Assembly: GCA_036378735.1 (NCBI GenBank)
Contig: DASUVX010000043.1
Span: 1-10,799, forward strand
Direction of reading: 5' to 3'
DNA: 10,799 bases
DNA from: GCA-003244245 sp036378735
GTDB taxonomy: Bacteria; Actinomycetota; Actinomycetes; Mycobacteriales; Pseudonocardiaceae
In this document: piece by piece, positions 1-6,092 of the stretch
Layout of the letters: every line of letters begins with the position of its first letter
Numbering within the stretch: position 1 is the stretch's first letter
The notes under the pieces: generated by a model
Databases searched by the model: none
What the model was told of the DNA's origin: nothing
What the model saw: only the letters and a program-made list of their open reading frames with translations
Made by a program: the position numbers and the translations under genes

Positions 1-284
1 ACCAGCACCATGAAAAACAACGTGCGATAGACGAACTGGGAGCCGGCGGAGGAATAGGTGGCGATCCCCGCGGCGTCGTTGCCGGCGTTGGCCGCGATCA
101 GCCCCGGCCCCGCGATGGCCAGGTAAGCGAACAGCGGGCCGTGGCGCAGCCGCTGCCACAACCGCCGCCACGGCCGCTGCGGTGGGCCATCACCGGAGGT
201 CAGGTTAAGCCGAGGCCTGGTCGGCTTGATGAGGGTGCCGGCCGGCCCGGCCGGTGCACAGTGATCGGGGTCAGGGTGGTTCAT
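1..284 (-). CDS. NRAMP-family divalent metal transporter, N-terminal part (runs off the left edge)
   Basis: Reading the minus strand from the ATG at 284 gives an open frame of 94 complete codons to the window edge. About 50 residues of Pro/Arg-rich cytoplasmic N-terminus are followed by a first membrane segment containing GPGLIAANAGNDAAGIATYS. GPGL...(D)xxGIATYSxAG is the TM1 signature of NRAMP-like transporters, which move Mn2+, Fe2+ or, in an NRAMP-related branch, Mg2+ across the inner membrane with the proton gradient. The usual DPxN metal-binding motif reads D-A-A-G here (D70 to G73), so the substrate is uncertain and may not be Mn/Fe. The start overlaps the stop of the upstream MgtE-like gene as ATGA, which implies translational coupling. 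Family call is fairly secure; substrate is inference. Confidence 0.85.
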   Translation of the reverse strand, partial: MNHPDPDHCAPAGPAGTLIKPTRPRLNLTSGDGPPQRPWRRLWQRLRHGPLFAYLAIAGPGLIAANAGNDAAGIATYSSAGSQFVYRTLFFMVL

Positions 285-1654
285 CGCAGCAGCCTGGGGA
301 AGTGCAGGCGCCCGGTGTCGGGGGTCAGGGCGTCGAGGACGTCATCGGCCAGGATGCGACCCAGCGGGCGATGATCCTCATCGACCACCAGCAGCGAGGA
401 GCGCCGGGATTCGATCAGCGCCGCGGCCACCTCGCCCACGTTGGCCTGCGGTCCGACCACCACGGGGGCGGTAGGGGTGTCCGCGCCCAGCAGTGCACCC
501 AGGCGCTGCTCACCAGTAGCGATAAGTAGGTCGAACAGTGGGACGTCGGCGAGCACTCGGCGGTGGGCATCGCACACGGCCACTGCGTCGATTTCGCTGC
601 GGTGCTCGGCCTGGTCGGCCAGGCGGGCTCGGACGTCGCCGACGGTGTCGGCTTCGCTGGCCGTGACCAGCAAGGGGGTCATGAACCCGCCGGCCCGGTC
701 TTCCGGGTAGGCCAGCAGCGCGGCCAGCCGTTGGCGGATGGGCGGTGGCATCCGTGCCAGCAACTCCTCACGTTCCGGCCCGCTTAAATCGCGTAGCGCG
801 TCGACGGCTTCGTCGGGTTCCATGGCCGCGACCAACTCGGCGGCCCGCTCGGTCGGCGATTCCCGCAGCAGTCCCTCCAGCTCGTCGGGATCCATCTCCT
901 CCAGGGCATCGGCTGCGGCCGGACGCTCCAGGCTGGCCAGCAGCTCCTGGCGACCGGGCCGGCCCAGGTCCTCTAACAGGTCGGCCAGTTCGCCCGGGCG
1001 CAGCCGGCGCAGCGCCTCGTGCCGGGCGCGTAGCCGCACCGTCGAGGGCGCCTGGGTGGACTGCTCACCGAAGGGCGCTACCGCGTCCCAGTCGATTACC
1101 TTGTCCGGAGTGGGGCGTGCGCGCAGCCGCTTGGGACCCAGCCGCCGCAGCAGCGACTGCACGCTGACGTCCACACCCACCAGACGGATCTGGCCGGTGA
1201 CCGGGGCCAGGTACAGATCCGCCGCCCGGATCACCTGCACCCCATCCACGTCCACCAACTGGTGATCCAGCACGTCCCGGGCCAGCAACACCTCGCCGGG
1301 TCGCCGGACAAAGTCCCGCAGGTCCAGCCGCGCTGTCCGTAGCCTGATCTTGCGGTGCTCCACCGCCTCGATCGTCGAGGCGTCCAGAAACGCGCGTCGA
1401 CGACCCACCCGCACCACCAGCCCGGTCACCGGTGGATACCGCTCCTCGCCATAGAGCCGAGCCACCACATCCACCACCCGGCCGATCGCCTGACCGGCCT
1501 GATTAAGCACCGGCTCACCAAGCAATCCAGCCACAGACACGATCGCCTGGCGCACCGCCCGCGTCGCAGTCGCCCGTTGCGAGTCGATCGCACGGCGCAG
1601 CGTCTCCGCGGTGGGTAGCGGCAGGCGCGGCAGTGATCGGCCAATACTGGGCAT
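281..1654 (-). CDS. Soluble MgtE N-domain protein with PRC-barrel and CBS pair
   Basis: This 457-residue protein has no membrane segment. Residues about 42-155 contain two PRC-barrel-like stretches. Residues about 210-315 are the acidic helical repeats of the MgtE N domain (LRPGELADLLEDL, EEMDPDELEGLL, AAMEPDEAVDAL). The AGGFMTP linker at 321-327 leads into two CBS domains (about 325-375 and 395-445). In true MgtE channels the N and CBS domains sense cytosolic Mg2+ and gate the pore; here the pore domain is absent and the next gene, overlapping by four bases, encodes an NRAMP-like permease. I infer that this is a separate sensor/gating subunit for that permease. The start is supported by GGGAGG about 7 bases before the ATG. 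The gene is GC-rich and intact. Domain call is confident; the regulatory role is inference. Confidence 0.88.
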   Translation of the reverse strand: MPSIGRSLPRLPLPTAETLRRAIDSQRATATRAVRQAIVSVAGLLGEPVLNQAGQAIGRVVDVVARLYGEERYPPVTGLVVRVGRRRAFLDASTIEAVEHRKIRLRTARLDLRDFVRRPGEVLLARDVLDHQLVDVDGVQVIRAADLYLAPVTGQIRLVGVDVSVQSLLRRLGPKRLRARPTPDKVIDWDAVAPFGEQSTQAPSTVRLRARHEALRRLRPGELADLLEDLGRPGRQELLASLERPAAADALEEMDPDELEGLLRESPTERAAELVAAMEPDEAVDALRDLSGPEREELLARMPPPIRQRLAALLAYPEDRAGGFMTPLLVTASEADTVGDVRARLADQAEHRSEIDAVAVCDAHRRVLADVPLFDLLIATGEQRLGALLGADTPTAPVVVGPQANVGEVAAALIESRRSSLLVVDEDHRPLGRILADDVLDALTPDTGRLHFPRLLR

Positions 1655-1672
1655 GGTGACCTCCCTGGGGAA

Positions 1673-1687
1673 GCCCGCCCAGCGGGC
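1673..1687 (-). promoter_or_regulatory. Short hairpin between leader ORF and MgtE-like gene
   Basis: A perfect 6-bp GCCCGC/GCGGGC stem with a 3-base loop sits between the leader ORF stop (1690) and the ribosome binding site of the next gene. In the transcript it is followed by TTCCCC and then the GGGAGG site, so alternative pairings with the binding site are possible. It may serve in translational coupling or attenuation; this is inference. Confidence 0.3.
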
Positions 1688-1689
1688 CG

Positions 1690-1809
1690 CTACTGCGGCG
1701 TGGTCACCGGACGGGACACCGGAATGCGCAACAGCTGCGGCGCGGCGGAAATCCCCCAGATCCAGACCATCGCGGCCGCGCCGCTAGGACTAGGAGACTC
1801 GCCCTGCAC
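1690..1809 (-). CDS. Small proline-rich leader ORF (39 aa) upstream of the metal-transport genes
   Basis: A GTG at 1809 follows a very strong Shine-Dalgarno run (AGGAGGAGG, 1827-1819) with a 9-base gap. It opens a 39-residue frame that ends in TAG 35 bases before the MgtE-like start. The peptide begins MQGESPSPSG, contains a short hydrophobic stretch AAAMVWIWGISAAP and ends RIPVSRPVTTPQ, with six prolines in total. I do not recognise it as a family. Its position and proline content recall the class of leader peptides, such as MgtL of enterobacteria, whose translation controls Mg2+ transporter expression, but no homology is claimed. It could instead be a small membrane-associated partner of the transporter. 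An internal ATG (M14) is a less likely start because it lacks a ribosome binding site. Confidence 0.55.
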   Translation of the reverse strand: MQGESPSPSGAAAMVWIWGISAAPQLLRIPVSRPVTTPQ

Positions 1810-1829
1810 GGCGCCCCACCTCCTCCTGC

Positions 1830-2305
1830 CCGCGGTCCCCAGCCCACGACGCCTCAGACAACACCGATCGGCCTGACGTGCAAAACCCTACCCGCCCACC
1901 CGATACGGTGGTCACGTCTGTGGCGATATTCGGTGCCAGTAGTGCGCACCGACATCGGCGTCGGTCCACCCCGCAAACCGGCCCAACCCCGGCTCGTGAC
2001 CAGCAGCAACGCGGTAACGGCGCCGACGTCTGTCCCGGGTGTCTGCTCGACCTTGTTACCGTCGACGGTGCGAAGGACAACTCCACGCTCGGCGCCCCTC
2101 GGTGGCGGCGAACAGGTCACCAGGGGCAGACGATAGGTGGTCAGCATCACGTGAGGCACATGGCGGTGTTCTGGTTGACTGGGTCAGCGCTTCGCCGCAG
2201 CAACCGGCGGGGCAGCGCCGGTGGCCAATCGTTGACATCCGGCGGTGACGCGGACGGCGGGGGGCAAATGCGTGGTTGGCGTCCCCGGTGGCGTGGGATA
2301 TACCG
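1830..2305. other. No confident gene; probable upstream region of the metal operon
   Basis: This 476-base stretch should contain the promoter of the minus-strand metal operon. A TAGGGT hexamer on the minus strand at 1890-1885 fits the mycobacterial TAnnnT -10 pattern about 75 bases before the leader ORF, but no clear -35 accompanies it. Long open frames exist on both strands; a minus-strand frame from about 2147 down to 1854 has fairly coding-like codon choice in its first half. It has no ribosome binding site or recognisable motif, so I do not call it. Confidence 0.4.
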
Positions 2306-2672
2306 ATGCGGGCGTTGAGCCCGGCCCGGGCGGTGTCGGTCTGGTCCCTCGTGCTGCTGATCATCGTTGTGCTTACCGCTGGATGCGCCTCCCCGGGCCC
2401 GGGTCCGCGGCGCCCTGGACCATGCCGTCCTGGTCCCCGTGTGGCGGCTCGGCCCCGACCTTCCCTTCCGGGGCCGGGCCGCCACCTTCGCAGTTGTCTG
2501 GGCGAACACTTCCCAGTTCACCTTTGTGCCCTCATGCCGCGGCGGCCCACGCGTGACTCGCTTCAGCGTCTGCCGGCAGACGCTGAACCGCCGGTCGGGT
2601 GGCCTGCGGGCCGGCACGAGCTCATCTGCCGGCTGTCGCGTTTCCGGCGCCGGCATCGGCATAAATTGGTAG
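2306..2672 (+). pseudogene. Possible broken lipoprotein gene
   Basis: From the ATG at 2306 the frame encodes an Arg-containing n-region, a hydrophobic core (SLVLLIIVVL) and a lipobox TAGC, i.e. a type II signal peptide. After GCASPGPG the best coding frame changes: the frame ending at 2672 has strongly GC-rich third positions and a natural composition (DHAVLVPVWRLGPDLPF, then AATFAVVWANTSQFTF). It stops exactly where the terminator hairpin at 2671-2707 begins. I therefore read one lipoprotein gene with a frameshift in the CCCGGGCCCGGG region near 2395. No ribosome binding site is obvious and no family is recognised. The alternative is that the signal-peptide resemblance is chance. Confidence 0.3.
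2562..2587. repeat. Perfect 26-bp palindrome
   Basis: TTCAGCGTCTGCC followed directly by its reverse complement GGCAGACGCTGAA: a 13-bp inverted repeat with no spacer. Two further G-C pairs are possible outside after one mismatch. It lies inside the putative broken lipoprotein frame, so it could be a regulator binding site or part of an inserted sequence. No T run follows on either strand, so it is not a classical intrinsic terminator. Confidence 0.9.
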
Positions 2673-2707
2673 GCGGACGGGCCAGGTTGAGCGCGGCCCG
2701 TCCGCCT
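2671..2707. terminator. Strong terminator-like hairpin
   Basis: A 13-bp uninterrupted stem (AGGCGGACGGGCC paired with GGCCCGTCCGCCT) encloses an 11-base loop. The tail TCTGCTTTGCG is only weakly T-rich, as is common for GC-rich actinobacterial terminators. It starts at the stop codon of the plus-strand frame ending at 2672; it could work in both directions. Confidence 0.65.
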
Positions 2708-2820
2708 CTGCTTTGCGCCCGCATGTGCGGGGCGTCCAGCCATTTGCTGTTGGCAGGACCGAGCCGGCACACCGCCGGCGACCGACTAGCCCGGAATGCC
2801 CTGGGCAAATAGTTTTGAAG

Positions 2821-2895
2821 CCGTCTGCGTACGCCTACCAAGGTTCGAATTTTGATGACCCGCCAGGCAGCACCAACGGCCCCTGGCCAGCACGG
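2821..2895 (+). repeat. Decayed copy of a tRNA-Tyr 3' end and its flank
   Basis: The segment contains a recognisable variable-arm/T-arm remnant: CCGTC, then CGCCTACCAAGGTTCGAAT, then GACCCGCCA. It aligns with the 3' half of the tRNA-Tyr-like gene at 5198-5280, but in the opposite orientation. Similarity continues past the tRNA end (AACGGCCC, then CCAGCAC) to about 2895, matching 5195-5167. The T stem is broken (TTTGATG instead of CCTTG) and no anticodon arm or 5' half is visible, so this is not a functional tRNA. It may be an old attachment-site half or a duplicated tRNA fragment. Confidence 0.6.
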
Positions 2896-2925
2896 TAGCG
2901 CGCCTCCCAGCCGAGACCCCTTCCC

Positions 2926-3167
2926 ATGCTTGGAAAACGATCTGCCGCGACCTCGGCCGACCAGCACCTTGCCACCGACCTGAACGCCGACCAGCCATAT
3001 TGGGTTTCTCCCCGAAGACCTCGCGCCTGGTAACCGGCCTCCCGGAGATTTACGACCGCATCAGGAAGTCAAAACTCGAAGTAATGCTTGGGGACGGCCG
3101 CACCCTTAAGAAAACGAACCTGACATACGGGGCCATAATTTCGCTAGCGGAGTACGAGGTTGACTAG
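2926..3167 (+). pseudogene. Small ORF of about 80 residues interrupted by a frameshift
   Basis: An ATG at 2926 opens a 35-residue frame (MLGKRSAATSADQHLATDL, then NADQPYW) ending at 3033. In another frame, a stretch running to TAG at 3165-3167 encodes a very protein-like sequence, including RLVTGLPEIYDRIRKSKLEV and NLTYGAIISLAEYEVD. Adding one T to the GTTTC run near 3003-3007 would fuse the two. The second half is richer in Lys, Ile, Glu and Tyr and lower in GC than its neighbours, suggesting transferred DNA. I do not recognise a family. A 55-codon frame starting with TTG at 3000 is the alternative reading, but it has no ribosome binding site. Confidence 0.35.
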
Positions 3168-3248
3168 CGGTCCCAGGCTCCCCGCCTTCGTTTGGTCACA
3201 GTTCGGTGTCGGTGGGTAACGATCCCAGACCGATAGGCGCAGCGAAGC

Positions 3249-3283
3249 GGCCTCGACCTGGTTTCAGGGACCAGGCCGAGGCC
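3249..3283. terminator. Long hairpin upstream of the DUF4190 gene
   Basis: GGCCTCG-A-CCTGGT pairs with ACCAGG-C-CGAGGCC: 13 pairs with one A-C mismatch and a 7-base loop. The sequence after it, TTGATCC, is not T-rich. It lies 82 bases after the stop at 3167 and 34 bases before the next start, so it may terminate upstream transcription or form part of the DUF4190 leader. Confidence 0.45.
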
Positions 3284-3317
3284 TTGATCCAGCACCTGAT
3301 TAGGACGGAGTGGACCT

Positions 3318-3933
3318 GTGACACAGTCAACCATTAGCCCCGCCAGCCCCGCGCCGGTCGCACCCCGCAATGGCTTCGGCGTGACGGCCCTCGTGTTGGG
3401 CATCGTCGGCGCTGTGTTCTCGTGGATTCCGGTGCTCGGCCTAATCCTCGCCGTGCTCGCCGTGGTGTTCGGCGCCCTGGGCTACGCCCGAGCTCGCAAG
3501 GGACAGGCGACCAATTCGGGCATGGCGATCGCCGGTCTGGTGCTGGGCATCATCGCTTTCGTGATCCAGATCGTCATCCTTGCGGCAATGAGCAGCGCCG
3601 CTAACCAGGTCAGCAAGGATCTCCACAATCTGCCGGCGCCGTTCCCGCCGAGCGCTGCCGCTCCCGCGCAGCCAGTGCAGTCCGGCCCGTTGACCAGCTT
3701 CGGCGACGGCACGTATGCAGTGGGCAAGGAGGTCCTGCCCGGCTCCTACAAGACATCGGGCTCGACTATTAATGGCTTGCCGTGCTACTGGGGCCGGTTG
3801 AAAGACACCAGCGGCAAACTTTGGCGCGATCATCGCCAACGGAAACCCGACCGGCCCGACCACGGTGACGATCAGCCCCAGCGACGGCGCGTTCCAGACC
3901 ACCGGGTGCAACACGTGGCAGAAGGTGGGCTGA
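3318..3933 (+). pseudogene. DUF4190-type envelope protein, broken by a 1-base frameshift
   Basis: A GTG start at 3318 follows GGACGGAG with a 7-base gap. Residues 1-19 are a Ser/Pro/Ala-rich cytoplasmic tail. Residues about 20-56 and 68-91 are the paired Gly-rich membrane segments of DUF4190 (GFGVTALVLGIVGAV; SGMAIAGLVLGIIAF). A Pro/Ala linker (104-123) leads to an extracellular domain with GTYAVGKEVLPGSYKTSG and LPCYWGRL. After residue 168 the frame is wrong. Dropping one T from CTTTGGC near 3821-3824 restores LGAIIANGNPTGPTTVTIS and TTGCNTWQKVG ending in TGA at 3931-3933, giving a sensible 204-residue protein whose cysteines (C156 and the one in TTGC) could pair. As sequenced, the frame reads on out of phase to 4052. 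Function of the family is unknown. The lesion may be real or a homopolymer sequencing error. Confidence 0.8.
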
Positions 3934-3951
3934 CGCTCCCTTCCTCTCCGA

Positions 3952-3982
3952 GGGCCCCAGCCGCACCGAACGGGTGGGGCCC
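3952..3982 (+). terminator. Terminator hairpin after the DUF4190 gene
   Basis: GGGCCCCA pairs with TGGGGCCC (8 bp), with extra CC/GG pairing possible inside, 18 bases after the restored stop at 3933. It is followed by TGCTTTGCG, almost the same tail as after the hairpin ending at 2707. This position supports 3933 as the true end of the gene. Confidence 0.65.
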
Positions 3983-4276
3983 TGCTTTGCGCTCTGACGC
4001 CACGGAGAGGAGCAGGGACGCGTCCGCTGACCTCCCCACCGAACTTTGGTGATCTCATCTTTGGTCTCATCCGTCTACGTTCGCCTGCGTTCATTGGTAT
4101 TCGCATCAATGCCGCCACGCAGGTCGCGGACGTTAACGGTATTTGGCGAACTGTTGTCCTAACTCCTGAAAATCGGAAGGTCGGAGCCCTGTCCTGCCTT
4201 GCAGGCCTGTCAGCCAGCAGCTGGACGCCCACGACGAGCGACGGGCGCGGCGGTCGACGGGCGAGGAGACGGGCAA

Positions 4277-4294
4277 GTCGGTGCGGTGACCGAC
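4277..4294 (-). terminator. Small stem-loop after the Gln-rich gene
   Basis: GTCGGT/ACCGAC, 6 bp with a 6-base loop, lies 7 bases beyond the minus-strand stop at 4302. It is short and has no T run, so it is only a weak terminator candidate. The rest of 4035-4276 holds no gene I can support. Confidence 0.3.
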
Positions 4295-4301
4295 GTGGTG
4301 G

Positions 4302-4772
4302 TCAGTTGAATAGGTGATTGATGAGATCATCGCCGATGCCGAACCCGGCTCCGGCGGCGATGGCCCGGCCGAAGCCGCCGCTCAGAAAACGCTGCATCAT
4401 CCCGCCCCCACTCGGGTAGCCGGGCTGCTGGTCCTGCGGCGGTGCTGGCTGGTAGGGCACTTGCGTGTAGGGCGTTTGCGGGTAGGGCACTTGTTGGTAG
4501 GGCCCTTGCAGGTAGCCCGATGCGGGCGGGGGTTGCAGCTGGGTAGCCGCGAACCCGTGGATGGCTTGCAGTAAAGCAGTGACCTGGTCCTGCTCCTCTT
4601 TAATGCCCAGGGCGATCTCCTTTAAGTCCAACATCCACTCCCGGGCGTTTTGGTCACCCGCCTGCCCGGCCGCTTGAAGCTTCTGGACCAATGCCGTGAG
4701 TGCTTGAATGGTCTGCTGACTTTGGCTTTGCAACTGGTTGTAGTTCCGGTCGATTGTCTCGACATCCATCAC
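4302..4772 (-). CDS. Gln-rich coiled-coil protein with PY-Q repeats
   Basis: Reads 156 residues from a GTG at 4772, or 155 from the ATG directly after it (4769); the AGGTGA motif fits either start. Residues 5-75 are a Gln/Leu/Ala-rich helical segment likely to form a coiled coil (NQLQSQSQQTIQALTALVQK). Residues about 80-120 are a disordered Pro/Tyr/Gln region built from five-residue units of the form PYxQx. Residues 121-147 are Gly-rich with a hydrophobic stretch (GFGRAIAAGAGFGIG), ending DDLINHLFN. There is no signal peptide. I do not recognise the family. The layout (oligomerising helix, low-complexity linker, Gly-rich tail) suggests a structural or membrane-associated role, but that is inference. 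The gene is convergent with the DUF4190 gene and shows intact coding bias. Confidence 0.8.
   Translation of the reverse strand: MMDVETIDRNYNQLQSQSQQTIQALTALVQKLQAAGQAGDQNAREWMLDLKEIALGIKEEQDQVTALLQAIHGFAATQLQPPPASGYLQGPYQQVPYPQTPYTQVPYQPAPPQDQQPGYPSGGGMMQRFLSGGFGRAIAAGAGFGIGDDLINHLFN
4453..4512 (-). repeat. Four 15-bp tandem repeats inside the Gln-rich gene
   Basis: Units begin at 4453, 4468, 4483 and 4498 on the plus strand (TAGGGCACTTGCGTG, TAGGGCGTTTGCGGG, TAGGGCACTTGTTGG, TAGGGCCCTTGCAGG). On the coding strand each gives five residues (consensus PYxQx), so copy-number change keeps the frame. Confidence 0.9.
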
Positions 4773-5194
4773 AGTTCACCTTTCAAACCAGTCCATCCGC
4801 CGAGGTCAACACCAGGGCCCACGGAGCCCGACAGGTGCGTGCGTGACCTCGCGTGCGCAGCAGCATCCCAGTGAGCTCCAGCGGTCGGTGGCGGGTTGTC
4901 CGACCGCTACGGCGCGGTCAGTGTCGCACTCGTGATCACGGTCGATCCGTGGGTCGCCAGGGTCACCTGTCCGCAGGCAAACGACGGGATGCCCCGCGAC
5001 TCCCTACGCGCAAGGATCTTTCACGTCCAGTACCACGCCACCACGACTTCCGCGGCGCCACCGCACGATCGGGGCGCTAGGGCGTGTATAGGGCGCGAAC
5101 AGCCGTGAACACCCGGACACGACCGGACGGCGCCGGACGTAACGAAGATCAGCCCCCGACCTTGGTCCGGTGCTGGTCACGGGCCGTTTGTACG
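4773..5194. other. No confident gene; contains a 9-bp stem-loop
   Basis: This 422-base stretch separates the Gln-rich gene from the tRNA. It should hold the minus-strand promoter of the Gln-rich gene. AGCGGTCGG at 4880-4888 pairs perfectly with CCGACCGCT at 4900-4908 across an 11-base loop. Open frames here lack ribosome binding sites and recognisable motifs. The part from 5167 belongs to the inverted repeat shared with 2821-2895. Confidence 0.4.
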
Positions 5195-5197
5195 GTG

Positions 5198-5280
5198 TGG
5201 CGGGTCAAGGATTCGAACCTTGGAAGGCATCAGCCGACGGATTTACAGTCCGCTGCCGTGCTGCGCCTAGTAGACGCGCC
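5198..5280 (-). tRNA. tRNA-Tyr(GUA), diverged and possibly non-functional
   Basis: Reading the minus strand, 83 bases fold as a class II tRNA. The anticodon stem-loop is GCGGA-CTGTAAA-TCCGT (anticodon GTA at 5244-5246), the variable arm has a GGC/GCC stem, and the T arm CAAGG-TTCGAAT-CCTTG is perfect. The 3' acceptor strand is ACCCGCC plus A, followed by CAC, so CCA is not encoded. The 5' acceptor strand GGCGCGT pairs except for one C-C mismatch, and the length to the anticodon stem is normal. The D arm is poor: ACT against GGC gives two pairs at best, and T8 and A14 are replaced. The 3' half is therefore intact and the 5' half is degraded or recombined, as seen for accessory or mobile-element tRNAs and integration sites. 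Confidence 0.7.
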
Positions 5281-5380
5281 ACTCAACTACCCTCTCTGCG
5301 CGCCTACCGTCTGACCCTGCATGCGCCAGACCGCGGACATTTGGCGTTGGGCCGATGAACAGGTTGATCTCGGACCCGAC

Positions 5381-5614
5381 CTATCGTCGGCGACCGACTG
5401 CAAATCCGAGCAGCGCGCCGCCGACGACCAGCACAATGATCACGATCAGAATGAATTTACCGATACCGGCGACAAAACCTCGGGCCTCAAGCTCGGCGGC
5501 GAGCAGGCCGACTTGGGTCGCAGCGAAGGTCATGACTACCGATGGTAAGGCTTCGCGCACCGCCGCGCCGCCCAAAGCCTGGGCGTGTCGTTGCGGACGC
5601 ACATCCATAGTCAC
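5381..5614 (-). CDS. Small single-pass membrane protein (77 aa)
   Basis: The C-terminal part is convincing: LLAAELEARGFVAGIGKF is followed by a membrane segment (ILIVIIVLVVGGALLGFAVG) and a positive RRR end, giving one helix whose Arg tail should stay cytoplasmic. The start is uncertain: GTG at 5614, ATG at 5608, or the internal ATG at about 5533, which would leave a 50-residue protein. None has a clear ribosome binding site. It lies downstream of the DUF6131 gene in the same direction with a 240-base gap, so it probably has its own promoter. No family is recognised. Confidence 0.6.
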   Translation of the reverse strand: MTMDVRPQRHAQALGGAAVREALPSVVMTFAATQVGLLAAELEARGFVAGIGKFILIVIIVLVVGGALLGFAVGRRR

Positions 5615-5854
5615 CGCATCAACCGCATGGGAGATGAAATTTGGTCCGCTGGTGACCTCTGGCTGCCAAGACGGCGGCTACCATGCCGAGGGCACCGCGG
5701 TCTGTACCTTTGCCCAGCGGGGATCCTCGGCAGCGCATCTACCGTACGTCGGCAGACAACGCTGGCCGTCAGGCCTCAGTACGGGATGCGCGGGCGGCGC
5801 TCGCGGTGCCCACCGGGGCAGAGTTTTTGATGCTGAGGGCACTATCGCCAAGCA

Positions 5855-6010
5855 TTACCAATAATGCCGTCGGCCCATGACCGGACGCCCGACAGATCCA
5901 AGCAGCACCAAAATCACCCCCACCACGACCAAGATGATCCCGAGCGTCCACAGAATATGGATCCCGAGCAGGAACCCCACCACCAGCAACACAATGCCAA
6001 GGACGATCAC
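5855..6010 (-). CDS. DUF6131-type small membrane protein (51 aa)
   Basis: The GTG at 6010 follows GGGAGG with a short 4-base gap and gives a 51-residue protein. It has two hydrophobic helices separated by a tight turn (MIVLGIVLLVVGFLLGI; HILWTLGIILVVVGVILVLL), ending GSVGRPVMGRRHYW. This pattern and the GRR-HYW tail match the short DUF6131 proteins common in mycobacteria, whose function is unknown. It is 82 bases downstream of the 61-residue gene and probably co-transcribed. A GCATTA/TAATGC hairpin overlaps the stop codon. Longer upstream starts read into low-quality sequence and are rejected. Confidence 0.82.
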   Translation of the reverse strand: MIVLGIVLLVVGFLLGIHILWTLGIILVVVGVILVLLGSVGRPVMGRRHYW

Positions 6011-6092
6011 GATGCCTCCCGGGACTCCAGGGGATGGGCCTCGATCAACAATAGAACACACTCGCCGAGTTCCGAAGCGTCACGATCTTGCA

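Noticed and set aside
738..1265. Long plus-strand Ser/Arg-rich frames opposite the MgtE-like gene
   Set aside because: Typical GC-rich antisense shadow of a well-supported gene; no motif.
2147..2770. 207-codon minus-strand frame
   Set aside because: Pro/Arg-rich shadow composition; it crosses the palindrome and the terminator hairpin and has no ribosome binding site.
4035..4301. Plus-strand reading RSPAFIGIRINAATQVADVN as a gene fragment
   Set aside because: Protein-like for about 40 residues, but no start, no family resemblance and no boundary signals; not enough to annotate.
4277..5280. CRISPR array or other regular repeat arrays
   Set aside because: The only tandem repeats are the 15-bp coding units at 4453-4512; no spacer structure and no cas-like genes anywhere in the window.
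5084..5358. Plus-strand frames reading GQGFEPWKASADGFTV and similar
   Set aside because: These are translations of the antisense of the tRNA-Tyr T and anticodon arms, a familiar false protein.
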